DNA of 22,278 nt from JAQVUB01 sp033809415 (GCA_033809415.1 JAPXLT010000043.1:1-22278), one strand, 5' to 3'. Shown: positions 14,237 through 22,278, counted from the first letter of the stretch. Notes: generated by a model not told the origin, from the letters alone. A program made the numbers and translations.

Positions 14237-14281
14237 TTTTTTAACAACGAAAAGACACGAAAAGGCACGAAAAATTTTCTC
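14237..14281 (+). repeat. Modular interspersed repeat, copy 5 (A module only)
   Basis: TTTTTTAACAACGAAAAGAC and then ACGAAAAGGCACGAAAAATT begin 2-4 bases after the propeller stop codon. This is the shortest copy in the window and marks the A module as an independent unit. Confidence 0.75.
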
Positions 14282-14299
14282 AGCCGAAACGGCTCTTTT
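14282..14299 (+). terminator. Weak hairpin with T tract, possible terminator
   Basis: AGCCG (14282-14286) pairs with CGGCT (14290-14294) around AAA, followed by CTTTT. The stem is only 5 bp, so this is at best a partial terminator between the propeller and beta-helix genes. Confidence 0.25.
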
Positions 14300-14329
14300 C
14301 GCTCACCAGCATCATCAAGAGTTACAGCC

Positions 14330-16333
14330 ATGCCTAAAACCATTTTTCTCGCCTTGTTCGCTCTGCTCGCCTCCCTGGCGGTTGCCGCCAAAACAGTTTA
14401 CGTTGACTGCCAGAATGGCCAGGATAGCCAGGATGGCCTGACCGCCGCATCTGCCAAAAAGACGATTGCCGTGGCGGTTCGTTTGCTGGAGCCAGGCGAT
14501 ACTCTTTCCCTTGCCGCCGGGCAGATGTTTTATGAAAGCATTGCCCTGCCGATTAACGGAACACCGGCCAAGCCGATCACCATTGAAGGCAACGGCGCCG
14601 TCATCAGCGGTCTCCAGGCAGTTCCCGAAGATCAGTGGCAGGACAAAGGCGACGGCCTGTTCTTCCAACCCGCCAAAATTAAGCACGGCGCCTTGGCACC
14701 ATACCTGGTGGATCGTGATTCGAGGCCGCTGCCGCACGGCAGCAAACCGGATACAATGCAGCCCGGCCAGGCTCTCTGCACGACCGACGGTATGTATATT
14801 CGCTGCGAACCGGGACGCAGTCCGGCTGACTTTGGACTCCATGTCACAGGGCGAGCCTCCGGCGTTGTTTTGTCAAACCGTAGCTATATCACCGTACGAA
14901 ACTTGGTTGCCGAATACTTTTCCAACGATGGTTTCAACATCCATGGCTACTGCCGGGGGCTTTTTTTCGAGAATATCACAAGCCGCTACAATGGTGATGA
15001 TGGATTTTCCATTCACGAGGATGTCGCCGCCATGGTGCGCGGCGGCCATTTTCACGATAATAACTACGGCATCCAGGATGTGACGGCTTCACGCTCCTGG
15101 TATCAGGGCGTCCTGGTCGAAAACAACCGCCGCATCGGCGTCAACTTCCACGGTGGTGCGCGCAGTCTCGAGGACGCCGTCGTCCGCAATAATTGCGAAT
15201 CCCAGGTTCACATTCAGTCTGGCAAGGCGCACGGTCTCGGCTACACGCCAGGCAATCCTATGGAAGAAGGCCTCTTCTTCTTCAAGAATGTCGTTGTCAT
15301 CGGCTCGCCGGACACCCCTGCTTTCATCGTTGACGACAAGAGCAAGGTCGTTGTCAGCAATTGCGCATTTCTTGGTGGCAATACCGGGGTGCTTGTGCGG
15401 AAAAATGGCGAACTGCATCTGCATGCTTCCATTGTCGCCGCCGCTGGCCGGGAAGTCCAGGTCATGCCCACTGCCAAGTATGTCGCCTCTGCCAATGCTT
15501 TTCACCCCGGGCGATTTGTCCTGGATACTGACACCATCAGTTTGACTCAATTTCAGGAGGCGACCGGCCAGGAGCAGGACTCCGTCGTTGCGGCACCGGT
15601 ATACGATGACACTTACCGCTTTACTGCTCCTAACGTGCGCTTCCTGGGGCAGAATGCCGTTGCCGGCCCCGACCGCACGGCCGTCCTGCCCCTGGCGCCA
15701 ATCGCCGCCGATAAACAGGTTGCTGCCAGCGCCCCGCCCAAGCTGATTGCTCCGCCCAAGCCGCCGCAGCCTATCGCGTTGCCAACGCCGTCAGCTGATG
15801 GCTGGGTTGCCTTTGACTTTGAAAACAGCAACCCCTGGAACCTGATTTACTACGCACCGCTTACCCGAGACGATGGCAAGCCGTTGGATGGCACGGCCGA
15901 ACTCTCGACAGAACAAGCCGTTTCCGGGCAAAGTTCTCTTCGCCTTCATGTCGAGCTTCCGCCTAATGCGCACAATAGATGGACCGTCAAGCTTTTCTCG
16001 CAACGCCTGAATATTGCTGCCGGTGCCAAGGTCGTATGCGTCCGCTTCAACATGTTCGGCGATAACAGCCATGCGTCATTCATTCCGCGTTTTCGTGATG
16101 CGAAAGGTGAACTTTTCTGGGGGAAGAGTGGTACAATCGACTGGCAGGGCTGGCGCCTGCTGGAATGGGACCTGACCGCTGTTCCGCCTGCCATTCGCGG
16201 CGGTGATAAGAACCAGACCTTAGATGCCCCTTTCCAGTTCATCGTTGACTTCCGTCATCATAATATCCCGTCAACCGGAAGAATCTTCACCGTGTTTATT
16301 GACGATTTGCAGTTCAAACTCGAAAATCCCTGA
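14330..16333 (+). CDS. Secreted right-handed beta-helix protein with C-terminal carbohydrate-binding-like domain
   Basis: A 667-residue protein. Residues 1-19 (MPKTIFLALFALLASLAVA) are a Sec signal peptide. The mature N-terminus KTVYVDCQNGQD, with G-D-T-L-S-L and PITIEGNG further on, is the standard entry to a pectate-lyase-like right-handed beta-helix, and repeated N/G-rich rungs (YITVRNLVAEYFSNDGFNIH, ENITSRYNGDDGFSIHE) run to about residue 420. A proline/alanine linker (APPKLIAPPKPPQP) spans about 465-485. The last 180 residues look like a beta-sandwich carbohydrate-binding domain (WVAFDFEN at its start, VFIDDLQF near the end). This fold occurs in polysaccharide lyases, epimerases and glycosidases; the catalytic residues are not obvious to me. 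The ribosome site is weak (AAGAG). Probably the extracellular arm of the cluster. Confidence 0.75.
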   Translation: MPKTIFLALFALLASLAVAAKTVYVDCQNGQDSQDGLTAASAKKTIAVAVRLLEPGDTLSLAAGQMFYESIALPINGTPAKPITIEGNGAVISGLQAVPEDQWQDKGDGLFFQPAKIKHGALAPYLVDRDSRPLPHGSKPDTMQPGQALCTTDGMYIRCEPGRSPADFGLHVTGRASGVVLSNRSYITVRNLVAEYFSNDGFNIHGYCRGLFFENITSRYNGDDGFSIHEDVAAMVRGGHFHDNNYGIQDVTASRSWYQGVLVENNRRIGVNFHGGARSLEDAVVRNNCESQVHIQSGKAHGLGYTPGNPMEEGLFFFKNVVVIGSPDTPAFIVDDKSKVVVSNCAFLGGNTGVLVRKNGELHLHASIVAAAGREVQVMPTAKYVASANAFHPGRFVLDTDTISLTQFQEATGQEQDSVVAAPVYDDTYRFTAPNVRFLGQNAVAGPDRTAVLPLAPIAADKQVAASAPPKLIAPPKPPQPIALPTPSADGWVAFDFENSNPWNLIYYAPLTRDDGKPLDGTAELSTEQAVSGQSSLRLHVELPPNAHNRWTVKLFSQRLNIAAGAKVVCVRFNMFGDNSHASFIPRFRDAKGELFWGKSGTIDWQGWRLLEWDLTAVPPAIRGGDKNQTLDAPFQFIVDFRHHNIPSTGRIFTVFIDDLQFKLENP

Positions 16334-16386
16334 ACTATGGAACCTAAAAAAACAGTTGACTTTTTATTGATCGGCAATCAGAATCT

Positions 16387-16547
16387 ATTTTTTGTCCACG
16401 GAAAGCACGGAAAGCGCGGAAAATTTGTAGAAGTGTTACTTTGACAACCAGGACGGTTGCGTCACTTTTTAAACTGCGTGCAATCCTATCCGTCGAAGCA
16501 ACAACCCTATACAAAATTTTCGTGTCTTTTCGTGTCTTTTCGTTGTT
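16387..16547. repeat. Modular interspersed repeat, copy 6 (B forward, REP-like hairpin, C and A reversed)
   Basis: B reads forward at about 16389-16428. The REP-like element follows in reverse at 16441-16477 (CAACC 16445-16449 with GGTTG 16455-16459). C and A then read in reverse: CGTCGAAGCAACAACCCTAT, then AAAATTTTCGTG, TCTTTTCGTG, TCTTTTCGTTGTT. The block fills the space between two convergent operons. Confidence 0.8.
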
Positions 16548-16568
16548 AAAAAATATTAAAAAATATTT

Positions 16569-17375
16569 TTAGAGTAGTTCGAATTCCTGGTTTGGGAGCC
16601 AGCAGGTTTGTCCGTCTGGGAGTTGTATTTCGGTCCAGCCTTGGCGTTGTTGCAGGAGTTTGAACTCTGTTCCGGCATGGAGTGGATCGGTGAAACTGGG
16701 TGCATAGCTGTCGCTGTCGCCTTTGCGGGCGACGACTTCACGCGCCAGGATGACGCCAAAGCGTTCGGTTTGAAGCTGGTGCAGCGTAAGTCCCAGGGAT
16801 GCGCCAAAGCCGATACTTATGATAATTGCAAAAAACAGGCAGACTTTCAGCCACAACGGGCGATACCAGATGCAAACTGTGGCACAAAGCCAGAGCAGCA
16901 GGAAAAACGTGAGGAAGACAGCCTGGCGCAGATAGAAAGGAAAATCATAGTGCCAGAAAAACAGGGTTTTGAGGATGCGGGTTTGTTCGGGTTCCTTGAA
17001 CTGATCCTGTCGGCTGGCTCTGGCAAATTGCAGATTTTGCAGCAGCTTGGCATCATTGGGATCAAGTTGCAAGGCTCTGCGGTACTCGAGGATGGCCCGT
17101 CCGGTATCCTGCATACGGAAATAGATATTGCCGAGATTATAATGGATTTTGCTGTTTTGCAGATTGGATTCGAGAAGGACACGTTCGTAGCGTGCTGCGG
17201 CATTGCGGCATAGTTCGAGGGCTCGTGCGGGTTCGCGCCGGCTGATTTCATTGGCTTCATGGAAGAGCGCTTCGGCTTCGCTGCAGAGCAATGCGGCCTG
17301 ATCCGCTGCCATCTGTGCATCGAGTTGGCAGCAGGTCAGTATGGTTAGAAGAAGAAAGAGGAGCTTGCTTTTCAT
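16569..17375 (-). CDS. batE: BatE-like TPR and SH3-like membrane protein
   Basis: A 268-residue protein, last gene of the Bat operon. Residues 1-20 form a signal peptide (MKSKLLFLLLTILTCCQLDA). A TPR region at about 75-120 contains KIHYNLGNIYFRMQDTGRAI and ALQLDPNDAKL. Two membrane helices lie at about 152-170 and 175-198, followed by an SH3-like C-terminus (GWTEIQLPDGQTCWLPN, 246-262). This order is that of BatE in Bacteroides, Leptospira and related Bat operons, where the proteins sit in the envelope; the old aerotolerance role is disputed. Its ATG overlaps the batD stop by 4 nt (ATGA), implying coupled translation. Confidence 0.82.
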   Translation of the reverse strand: MKSKLLFLLLTILTCCQLDAQMAADQAALLCSEAEALFHEANEISRREPARALELCRNAAARYERVLLESNLQNSKIHYNLGNIYFRMQDTGRAILEYRRALQLDPNDAKLLQNLQFARASRQDQFKEPEQTRILKTLFFWHYDFPFYLRQAVFLTFFLLLWLCATVCIWYRPLWLKVCLFFAIIISIGFGASLGLTLHQLQTERFGVILAREVVARKGDSDSYAPSFTDPLHAGTEFKLLQQRQGWTEIQLPDGQTCWLPNQEFELL

Positions 17376-19216
17376 AGGGTGCGTTCCAGTTTTTGTACGG
17401 CTTCGAGTGCGGCAGCACGGATTTCCCCGGCGGACTGGCCGCTTGCACCGGCAAAACGGCTTGCCTCACAGGCGGCAAAAATGTCTTTGAAGGGCAGGCA
17501 GGCTTCCTGCGTGATTTTTCTTGCCTGCAACAGGTTGCTCAGATCAGTATAGGTGACTACGCCGGGTTTAAGCTGGAATCTGGCAGTGAGATATTCCTGC
17601 AGGATGTCGAAAATCTGATCGAGGGCATCCGGCGAGTCCGTCCTGACTTTTTGCAGGCGTTTGCGGCACTGGCTTCCAGCTTTGCGGGCAGCCCAGACGC
17701 CGGGGTTGGCATTGCGCCGTCGGAACCAGGCAGTTGACAGGACGGCCAGAACCCAGATGCTTGGCGGAATGAGCAGCAGGCTGCGGGTAGTTGGAGAAGC
17801 CAGCCAAAGGCGTGGATCATGATTGCGGGCGGAAAGTATGGCTGCTGCATCATAATTGTGCGCAATGCCAACATCGGAAATCTGCAATTCCCGACTGACG
17901 GGGGCATCCTTTGCGACCAACGCGGAACCCTGTGCATCCAGCAGAGTCACTTGGCGAACTTGCTCGACTTTGATCGGGATTGGTGCCGAACGGGCAAAAT
18001 CGTATGCGCCTTTCTGGGAATTGAAGAAGGGAATTTCCAGCGCCGGGATTTCACTGATTTCATGATGGTTTGCACGCAGGGTGCGTTGAAAGACTTTAGT
18101 GCCATTCTGCACCTGGCCTGGCTCCTCGTTCGAGATTTTGAATTGTCCGGTCAGACCCGGCAGCGTTTCCAGCGGAGGCAGTTTGAGGTGATCGAGAAAA
18201 CGCGGACCGGCCAGGGTGATGGTCAGAATGATCGGATCACCGACATTGACTTCGAGAGGCTCCGCTGTCACGGAAATGCTGCAAGCGCCCACGATCCCGC
18301 TGAAATTGTCCGGTTGATTCTCTGTTGGCAGAGCTTTGACATTGATCGTCACCGGGGGGGCGGAAACGCTGATTTTCCGGGTGTTGGTACGGCGTCCGAA
18401 GAAGCTGTCAAAGTCATCGAAAGGGGATCTTCTGCGGGCTGGTGCGCGACCGGCTCGGGTATCTTCGATTTCGCAGAGCACGGCGGATTCCGGCAGGTTC
18501 CAGGTGCCTGGTTTGAGCGGAATAAAGGGTTTTTCGAAGGTCAATACGGTGACTGCTTTCCCTTGGAGGCGTGCATTGCTTTGGATGGCGATCAGGTCTG
18601 CATTCTGATGATTGGCGATGCGCTGGTATTGTCGCTGCCGTCGCGGGTCGATTTCCGGAAGATATTCCGGGAATGAGAAGTCCGGCATGGTAAGCACGGG
18701 CAGATTGAAGGCGAACTGATAGATTTGCCGGTCAATATACCAGCGCCAGGTGAGCATGACCGGCTCGCCGACATAACATTCCCGGGTGGAGGGTTGCAGC
18801 TGCAAGGCAATCCCGTCGATTTTTTCGGGTTGGCGGACGGTGACCGGGATGGGTTGCGTGCGTTTGACGCTTCCCAGGACATTCACATCGACCGAAGGAA
18901 TGGTCAGCGTCCCTAATTTCTGTGGGGTCAGCAGATAGTTGAATGTGGTCGTGACGGTGATGGTTTGGGTGCGACGGCCATTGATGATGGAAAGCTGACT
19001 CGAGTGACTGCGTTGCGGCGGCTGAGGAACAACCGTGAATCCCGGCATTGGTGGTAATGTGGGCGCAGAGACTTCCTCATCGGCAGAAACCCGTATCTGG
19101 AAGATAAAGGGTTCGTTGAGATAGACATCCTGAGACTCGATGCCGACCTCGACTTTCTGGGCATACGCCGGGATGAAAGGCAGGCAGAAAAAAAGTAAAA
19201 TGAAAAGGTTCTTCAT
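17372..19216 (-). CDS. batD: BatD-like envelope protein
   Basis: From ATG 19216 the protein has 614 residues and begins with a clean signal peptide, MKNLFILLFFCLPFIPAYAQ. The mature part starts KVEVGIESQDVYLNEPFIFQ, the usual BatD opening, and continues as tandem beta-sandwich domains. One membrane helix lies at about 477-495 (LLLIPPSIWVLAVLSTAWF), followed by a cytoplasmic tail of about 115 residues with a FDILQEYLTARF helix. BatD proteins are large periplasmic partners of the BatA/BatB VWA proteins. The open frame extends upstream to 19330, but that part reads NHEKHERTRKFRAFSCFSLF, a translated CACGAA repeat, so I reject it. The alternative start at 19231 (MVNYP) adds five residues. No strong ribosome site is visible before either. 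Confidence 0.82.
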   Translation of the reverse strand: MKNLFILLFFCLPFIPAYAQKVEVGIESQDVYLNEPFIFQIRVSADEEVSAPTLPPMPGFTVVPQPPQRSHSSQLSIINGRRTQTITVTTTFNYLLTPQKLGTLTIPSVDVNVLGSVKRTQPIPVTVRQPEKIDGIALQLQPSTRECYVGEPVMLTWRWYIDRQIYQFAFNLPVLTMPDFSFPEYLPEIDPRRQRQYQRIANHQNADLIAIQSNARLQGKAVTVLTFEKPFIPLKPGTWNLPESAVLCEIEDTRAGRAPARRRSPFDDFDSFFGRRTNTRKISVSAPPVTINVKALPTENQPDNFSGIVGACSISVTAEPLEVNVGDPIILTITLAGPRFLDHLKLPPLETLPGLTGQFKISNEEPGQVQNGTKVFQRTLRANHHEISEIPALEIPFFNSQKGAYDFARSAPIPIKVEQVRQVTLLDAQGSALVAKDAPVSRELQISDVGIAHNYDAAAILSARNHDPRLWLASPTTRSLLLIPPSIWVLAVLSTAWFRRRNANPGVWAARKAGSQCRKRLQKVRTDSPDALDQIFDILQEYLTARFQLKPGVVTYTDLSNLLQARKITQEACLPFKDIFAACEASRFAGASGQSAGEIRAAALEAVQKLERTL

Positions 19217-19238
19217 TGGATAGTTTACCATGAATTTC

Positions 19239-19309
19239 TTTTTGAACAACGAAAAGCACGAAAAGGCACGAAATTTTCGTGTCCGTTCGTGTTTTTCGTG
19301 GTTAAAAAA
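19239..19309. repeat. Palindromic CACGAA element inside the Bat operon (copy 7)
   Basis: The left arm (about 19239-19273, containing GAACAACGAAAAGCACGAAA) and right arm (about 19275-19309, ending TTTTTCGTGGTTAAAAAA) are imperfect inverted copies, roughly 29 of 35 positions pairing, with almost no loop. It occupies most of the 126-bp gap between batBC and batD. Confidence 0.8.
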
Positions 19310-19342
19310 TCCCCTGTCATCCAGGTTCACTGACGTCTTGTT

Positions 19343-21463
19343 TTACCAGTCTTTATCGACGGGGCGGGTTTCGGCTGGGCGTTGCAGGCGTCGCTGCAGT
19401 TGGTTTTTGCGTTCTTCATCGAGGATGTCGCTGGCGTCTTCACTTAAATTAAACGCTTCCTGCTCTTTTTCCTCTTGTTCAGCAGAATCTTCCGGCGTTT
19501 CCTGCGCTTGCTGCTCCTGTTTTTCCGAAGCATCCTCCTCCGGCTTTTGTTCCGGTTCGCCCTGCTGTTGCTGTTGTTGTTCTTGCTGTGCTTGCTGTTC
19601 CTGTTGCATTTGTTCGCGGGCTTCTTTGAGCAGTTTTGCCGCTTCCTTCTGCTTTTCCGAGGCCTCCTTGAACTGCTGCTCTTCGAGAGCTTCTTCAGCC
19701 TGTTTCTGCTGCTCGGATGCTTCGTCCATTTTCTGTCGGACAGGGTCTTGCTGTTCCGGGCGTTCCTCGGCCAGTTTCCGGGTCTCTTTGCTGATCTGCT
19801 GCTGTTCTTCGAGTAATTTCTGCTGAGTCTGTGCTGTCTGATCGCCGTCTTTGTCAGCCTTGGCGCTTTGTTCGGCGGCTTGCTGTTGCTGTTGCGCAAG
19901 CTTTTCTAATTTTTCCGCCTGCTCCTTGGCCTGCTGCTGTTGTTGCTGTTGCTCCTTGAGCAACTCCTTCAAGTCATTCATGAGCTTTTTTAAGGCTAAC
20001 TGGGCTTGTTTCATATTCGCTTTTGCTACCGTCAACTTCGGATTCAGGCGGAGGGCATCCTGATAGTTGACAATGCTTTTTTCACAGGCCTCGACTGCTT
20101 TCTTCAGATCACTGTCCTGCTGGCGTTTGCATTCTTTGAAGAAGCTGTTGCCGATAGCCAGTTTGGCGCGGGCGGCCAGCTCCGTATCCGGCGGAGTGAT
20201 TTCTTTTGCCTTGTCGGCGGCCTGCTGAAAAAATTCTATCGCCTTTGCATAGTCCTCCAAGTGAAAATAGGCCAAGCCTTGATTATAGTGCAGGTAGGGG
20301 GACTCCGGCTCCTCGAGGGCGGCTTGCTGATACTTATCGAGGGCTTCCTCATATTTGCCGGCAGACAACGCCTGGTTGCCGGACTTGAGAAGCTTGCTGG
20401 CCTGGGCTGCTTCTGTCAGGCTGCATATTCCAAGCAACAATACGGCCAGCTTGCGTAGAGATTTGCGGTCACTGATCAGGCTTTCCAGCGCCAGGCAGAT
20501 TAAACACAAGACCAGGAAGACTTGGAATTTTTCCTCGAAACGCTCGAGAGTCTGCGATTCGAGTTCGCGCTTGGCGGCGGTGGCAATCAGATTCTGATAG
20601 ACCTTGTCCAGCTCGATATTTCCGGTGGCGACCGGCAGATAGCGTCCACCCGGGGTGGCATTGACCATCGCACGCAAGGTGTCGGAATCCAGACGCGAGC
20701 GGACGATTTCGCCTTTGTATTTAAGGACGTCCCGGCGTCCGCTTTCGTCGGTAATGACGATTGGAGTACCAGTTTCATCGCCGAGGCCGACGGCAATCAG
20801 GCGGATGCCGGCTTCGCCGATGGTTTTTGCGGCTTCGAGCGGGAAGCTTTCATGATCTTCGCCATCGGTAATCAGCACAATATCCTTGTACTGGCGTTCC
20901 TGCTGGTCGAAAACATCGCGGGCGACTTTTCGCAGGGCATCGCCAATCAAGGTGCCGCCGCGTGATACAGTGTCGGTCGAGACATCGGCAAGCATCATGC
21001 GGAAAAAGCCATAATCCTGGGTCAGCGGGCAGCGGACAACGGTATTGCCGGCAAAGACGGCCAGCGCGACGCGGTCGCCCTCGAGGACTTCAAGGCAGTC
21101 ATCAATGGCCAGTTTGGCGCGCTCGAGGCGGTTGGGTTTCAAGTCATCGGCAAGCATGCTGCGGGAGACATCGAGCAGGAAGATGACATCACGTCCTTCA
21201 CGCCGTACAGTTTGCGGTACCGGATTCCAGGCCGGGCGGGCCATGGCCAGAATCAGAAATAAAATTGCCAGCAGAAAAAGGATGTGCTTTAACAGGCGTT
21301 TGTTGCTGCTGTACGTAGCGGTCAGCTTCTCGAGCAGTGCCGTTCCGGTGAAAGCCTTTAAGGCCTGGTGCCGTTTCCAGGCGGCATAGGCAAACAAGGC
21401 ACAGAAAACCGGCAGCAGCCAGAGTGCGTGCAGAATGGAGAGATGATACCAGGTGCCGTTCAT
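19343..21463 (-). CDS. BatB-BatC fusion: VWA domain joined to TPR and Gln/Glu-rich coiled coil
   Basis: A 706-residue protein. Membrane helices lie at about 9-28 and 59-75. A von Willebrand A domain spans about 90-300, with a complete MIDAS: DVSRS (Asp98, Ser100, Ser102), Thr171 in SRGGTLIGD and Asp200 in LITDGED. A third helix is at about 313-330. A second hydrophobic, signal-like stretch LAVLLLGICSLTEAAQA (339-355) is followed directly by TPRs (SAGKYEEALDKYQQ, SPYLHYNQGLAYFHLEDYAK) and, from about 485, a very long Gln/Glu/Lys-rich coiled coil. In many genomes the VWA part is BatB and the TPR part a separate BatC, so this is a fusion. AGGAGG five bases upstream supports the start, and ATGA overlaps batA. 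Confidence 0.85.
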   Translation of the reverse strand: MNGTWYHLSILHALWLLPVFCALFAYAAWKRHQALKAFTGTALLEKLTATYSSNKRLLKHILFLLAILFLILAMARPAWNPVPQTVRREGRDVIFLLDVSRSMLADDLKPNRLERAKLAIDDCLEVLEGDRVALAVFAGNTVVRCPLTQDYGFFRMMLADVSTDTVSRGGTLIGDALRKVARDVFDQQERQYKDIVLITDGEDHESFPLEAAKTIGEAGIRLIAVGLGDETGTPIVITDESGRRDVLKYKGEIVRSRLDSDTLRAMVNATPGGRYLPVATGNIELDKVYQNLIATAAKRELESQTLERFEEKFQVFLVLCLICLALESLISDRKSLRKLAVLLLGICSLTEAAQASKLLKSGNQALSAGKYEEALDKYQQAALEEPESPYLHYNQGLAYFHLEDYAKAIEFFQQAADKAKEITPPDTELAARAKLAIGNSFFKECKRQQDSDLKKAVEACEKSIVNYQDALRLNPKLTVAKANMKQAQLALKKLMNDLKELLKEQQQQQQQAKEQAEKLEKLAQQQQQAAEQSAKADKDGDQTAQTQQKLLEEQQQISKETRKLAEERPEQQDPVRQKMDEASEQQKQAEEALEEQQFKEASEKQKEAAKLLKEAREQMQQEQQAQQEQQQQQQGEPEQKPEEDASEKQEQQAQETPEDSAEQEEKEQEAFNLSEDASDILDEERKNQLQRRLQRPAETRPVDKDW

Positions 21464-22278
21464 GGAATCCTCCTGAAAACCGTTGCCGTGAGCAGCTGTT
21501 GAAGCACGAGCAGTACCAGGGCGGCAGCCGCAAATGGCAGAAAAAGTTCCTTGTAATCAACGAAGCGGATGGATTCGACCTCGCTGCGCTCGAGCTGGTC
21601 GATCTCACGGTAAATGGCCACCAGGCTCTCGGAGTCGGTTGCCAGGCGGAAGAGTCCGCCGGTTTTATCGGCGAGTTCCTGCAGGGGCCTGGTGTCAAAG
21701 GGTGCGGAATTGGCGGCGACTCGGAATTGTCCGAGCAAGGTGTTAATGACGTTAGCGCCGGTTCCGCCGCTGACTCCGATCGCATAGACTTTGATGTTCC
21801 ATTTGGCGGCCAGTTCGGCGGCTTCGGCAATGCTGCGTTTTCCGCAGTTGTTTTCGCCATCCGTCAGCAGAATGATGACTTTGCTTTTAATTTTGTAGGC
21901 GTCGGCGTCTTTGCGGTTCTGGCGGGCGAGTGTTTCTTCCGCTGTTTGCAGGCGTGCTGCTGCCAGCGCGAGGGCATCGCCGATATTGGTGCCGTCTTCG
22001 CTGCGCAGATTGACGATCTGGATGCTCTCGAGGAAGGGGCGCAGTGCCGCATGGCCGAGGGTAAGCGGGCAGATGGTATCCGGATAGCGGGCAAAGGTGA
22101 TCACGCCAATCAAGTCGTTGGGACGCCCCGGCAATTTTTTGTCCTTGTCACCAAAAACGAAGCTGGCAAACACTTTTTTGACTGCCTGCAAGCGGTTCAT
22201 GCGCTGGTTGTCATATTCCATCTCCTGAGTCATCGAGGTGGAACGGTCCAGCACCATCTGGATGGCAATGCCCTGGCT
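21460..22278 (-). CDS. batA: BatA-like VWA protein, N-terminus cut by window edge
   Basis: The frame is open through the window end (SQGIAIQ precedes the first visible Met at 22257), so the gene starts outside. The visible part has 272 residues: the VWA MIDAS motif VLDRSTSM, Thr in EDGTNIGDALALA, and LLTDGENN with its Asp, then a C-terminal membrane helix (LFLPFAAAALVLLVLQQLLT). This matches the C-terminal three quarters of BatA, an inner-membrane VWA protein that pairs with BatB. It overlaps the batBC start by 4 nt (ATGA). The missing N-terminus should contain one or two membrane helices. Confidence 0.82.
   Translation of the reverse strand, partial: SQGIAIQMVLDRSTSMTQEMEYDNQRMNRLQAVKKVFASFVFGDKDKKLPGRPNDLIGVITFARYPDTICPLTLGHAALRPFLESIQIVNLRSEDGTNIGDALALAAARLQTAEETLARQNRKDADAYKIKSKVIILLTDGENNCGKRSIAEAAELAAKWNIKVYAIGVSGGTGANVINTLLGQFRVAANSAPFDTRPLQELADKTGGLFRLATDSESLVAIYREIDQLERSEVESIRFVDYKELFLPFAAAALVLLVLQQLLTATVFRRIP

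Noticed and set aside
16549..16570. AT-only inverted repeat AAAAATATT-N4-AATATTTTT after batE as a terminator
   Set aside because: The stem has no G-C pairs and no clean T run follows it in the batE direction; it is probably a chance AT-rich symmetry.
19444..19899. Long open frames on both strands opposite or overlapping the Gln-rich part of batBC, some very rich in Cys, Ser and Leu
   Set aside because: They are mirror or shifted readings of CAG/CAA and GAA/GAG codon repeats, without ribosome sites or domain features.

Overview
The window looks like a chromosomal segment from an anaerobic member of the PVC superphylum, most likely Lentisphaerota (Victivallales-like). The clues are a pseudopilin carrying the H-X9-DG C-terminal signature, secreted DUF4091/GH123-like and beta-helix proteins next to an IclR regulator, a Bat operon, no SusC/SusD pair, and dense intergenic low-complexity repeats of the CACGAA / GTCCAT / GGTGCAG kind. 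This placement is inference from gene content, not from a marker gene.

Layout, left to right. (1) 119-1363 (-) is a DUF4143-type AAA ATPase; its promoter is bracketed by two copies of a GGAGATT/AATCTCC inverted repeat set 74 bp apart. (2) 1.5-2.57 kb is gene-free and filled with minisatellites, a long imperfect inverted repeat and pieces of a modular interspersed repeat. (3) 2659-5545 (+) is a compact three-gene operon behind a near-consensus sigma70 promoter with a palindrome at its start site: a reductive-dehalogenase/QueG-like iron-sulfur protein, an IclR regulator, and a cysteine-rich U32-peptidase-like protein overlapping the regulator by 4 nt. (4) 5.55-6.48 kb holds more repeats plus an ATPase pseudogene with a large internal deletion. 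(5) 6583-16333 (+) is a carbohydrate-related cluster: a glycoside-hydrolase-like TIM barrel, a pseudopilin, a secreted DUF4091/GH123-like protein, a second IclR regulator, a beta-propeller protein and a secreted beta-helix protein. (6) 16569 to the window end (-) is a Bat operon in the order batA (cut by the edge), batB-batC fusion, batD, batE, with 4-nt ATGA overlaps at two junctions and a palindromic repeat between batBC and batD.

How the genes probably work together. The carbohydrate cluster would bind and break down a complex glycan at or outside the cell surface (pseudopilin, GH123-like and beta-helix proteins are exported) and then process products inside the cell (the GH-like and propeller proteins show no signal peptide), under IclR control. 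The 2.66-5.55 kb operon looks like a cytoplasmic metalloenzyme module of unknown substrate with its own IclR sensor. The Bat proteins form an envelope-associated complex of VWA and TPR proteins.

The most unusual parts are the modular repeat family, whose copies share a fixed module order and include a nested 173-bp insertion with two empty sites for comparison; the paired operators around the ATPase promoter; the reductase/IclR/U32-like operon; and the pseudopilin embedded in a glycan cluster.
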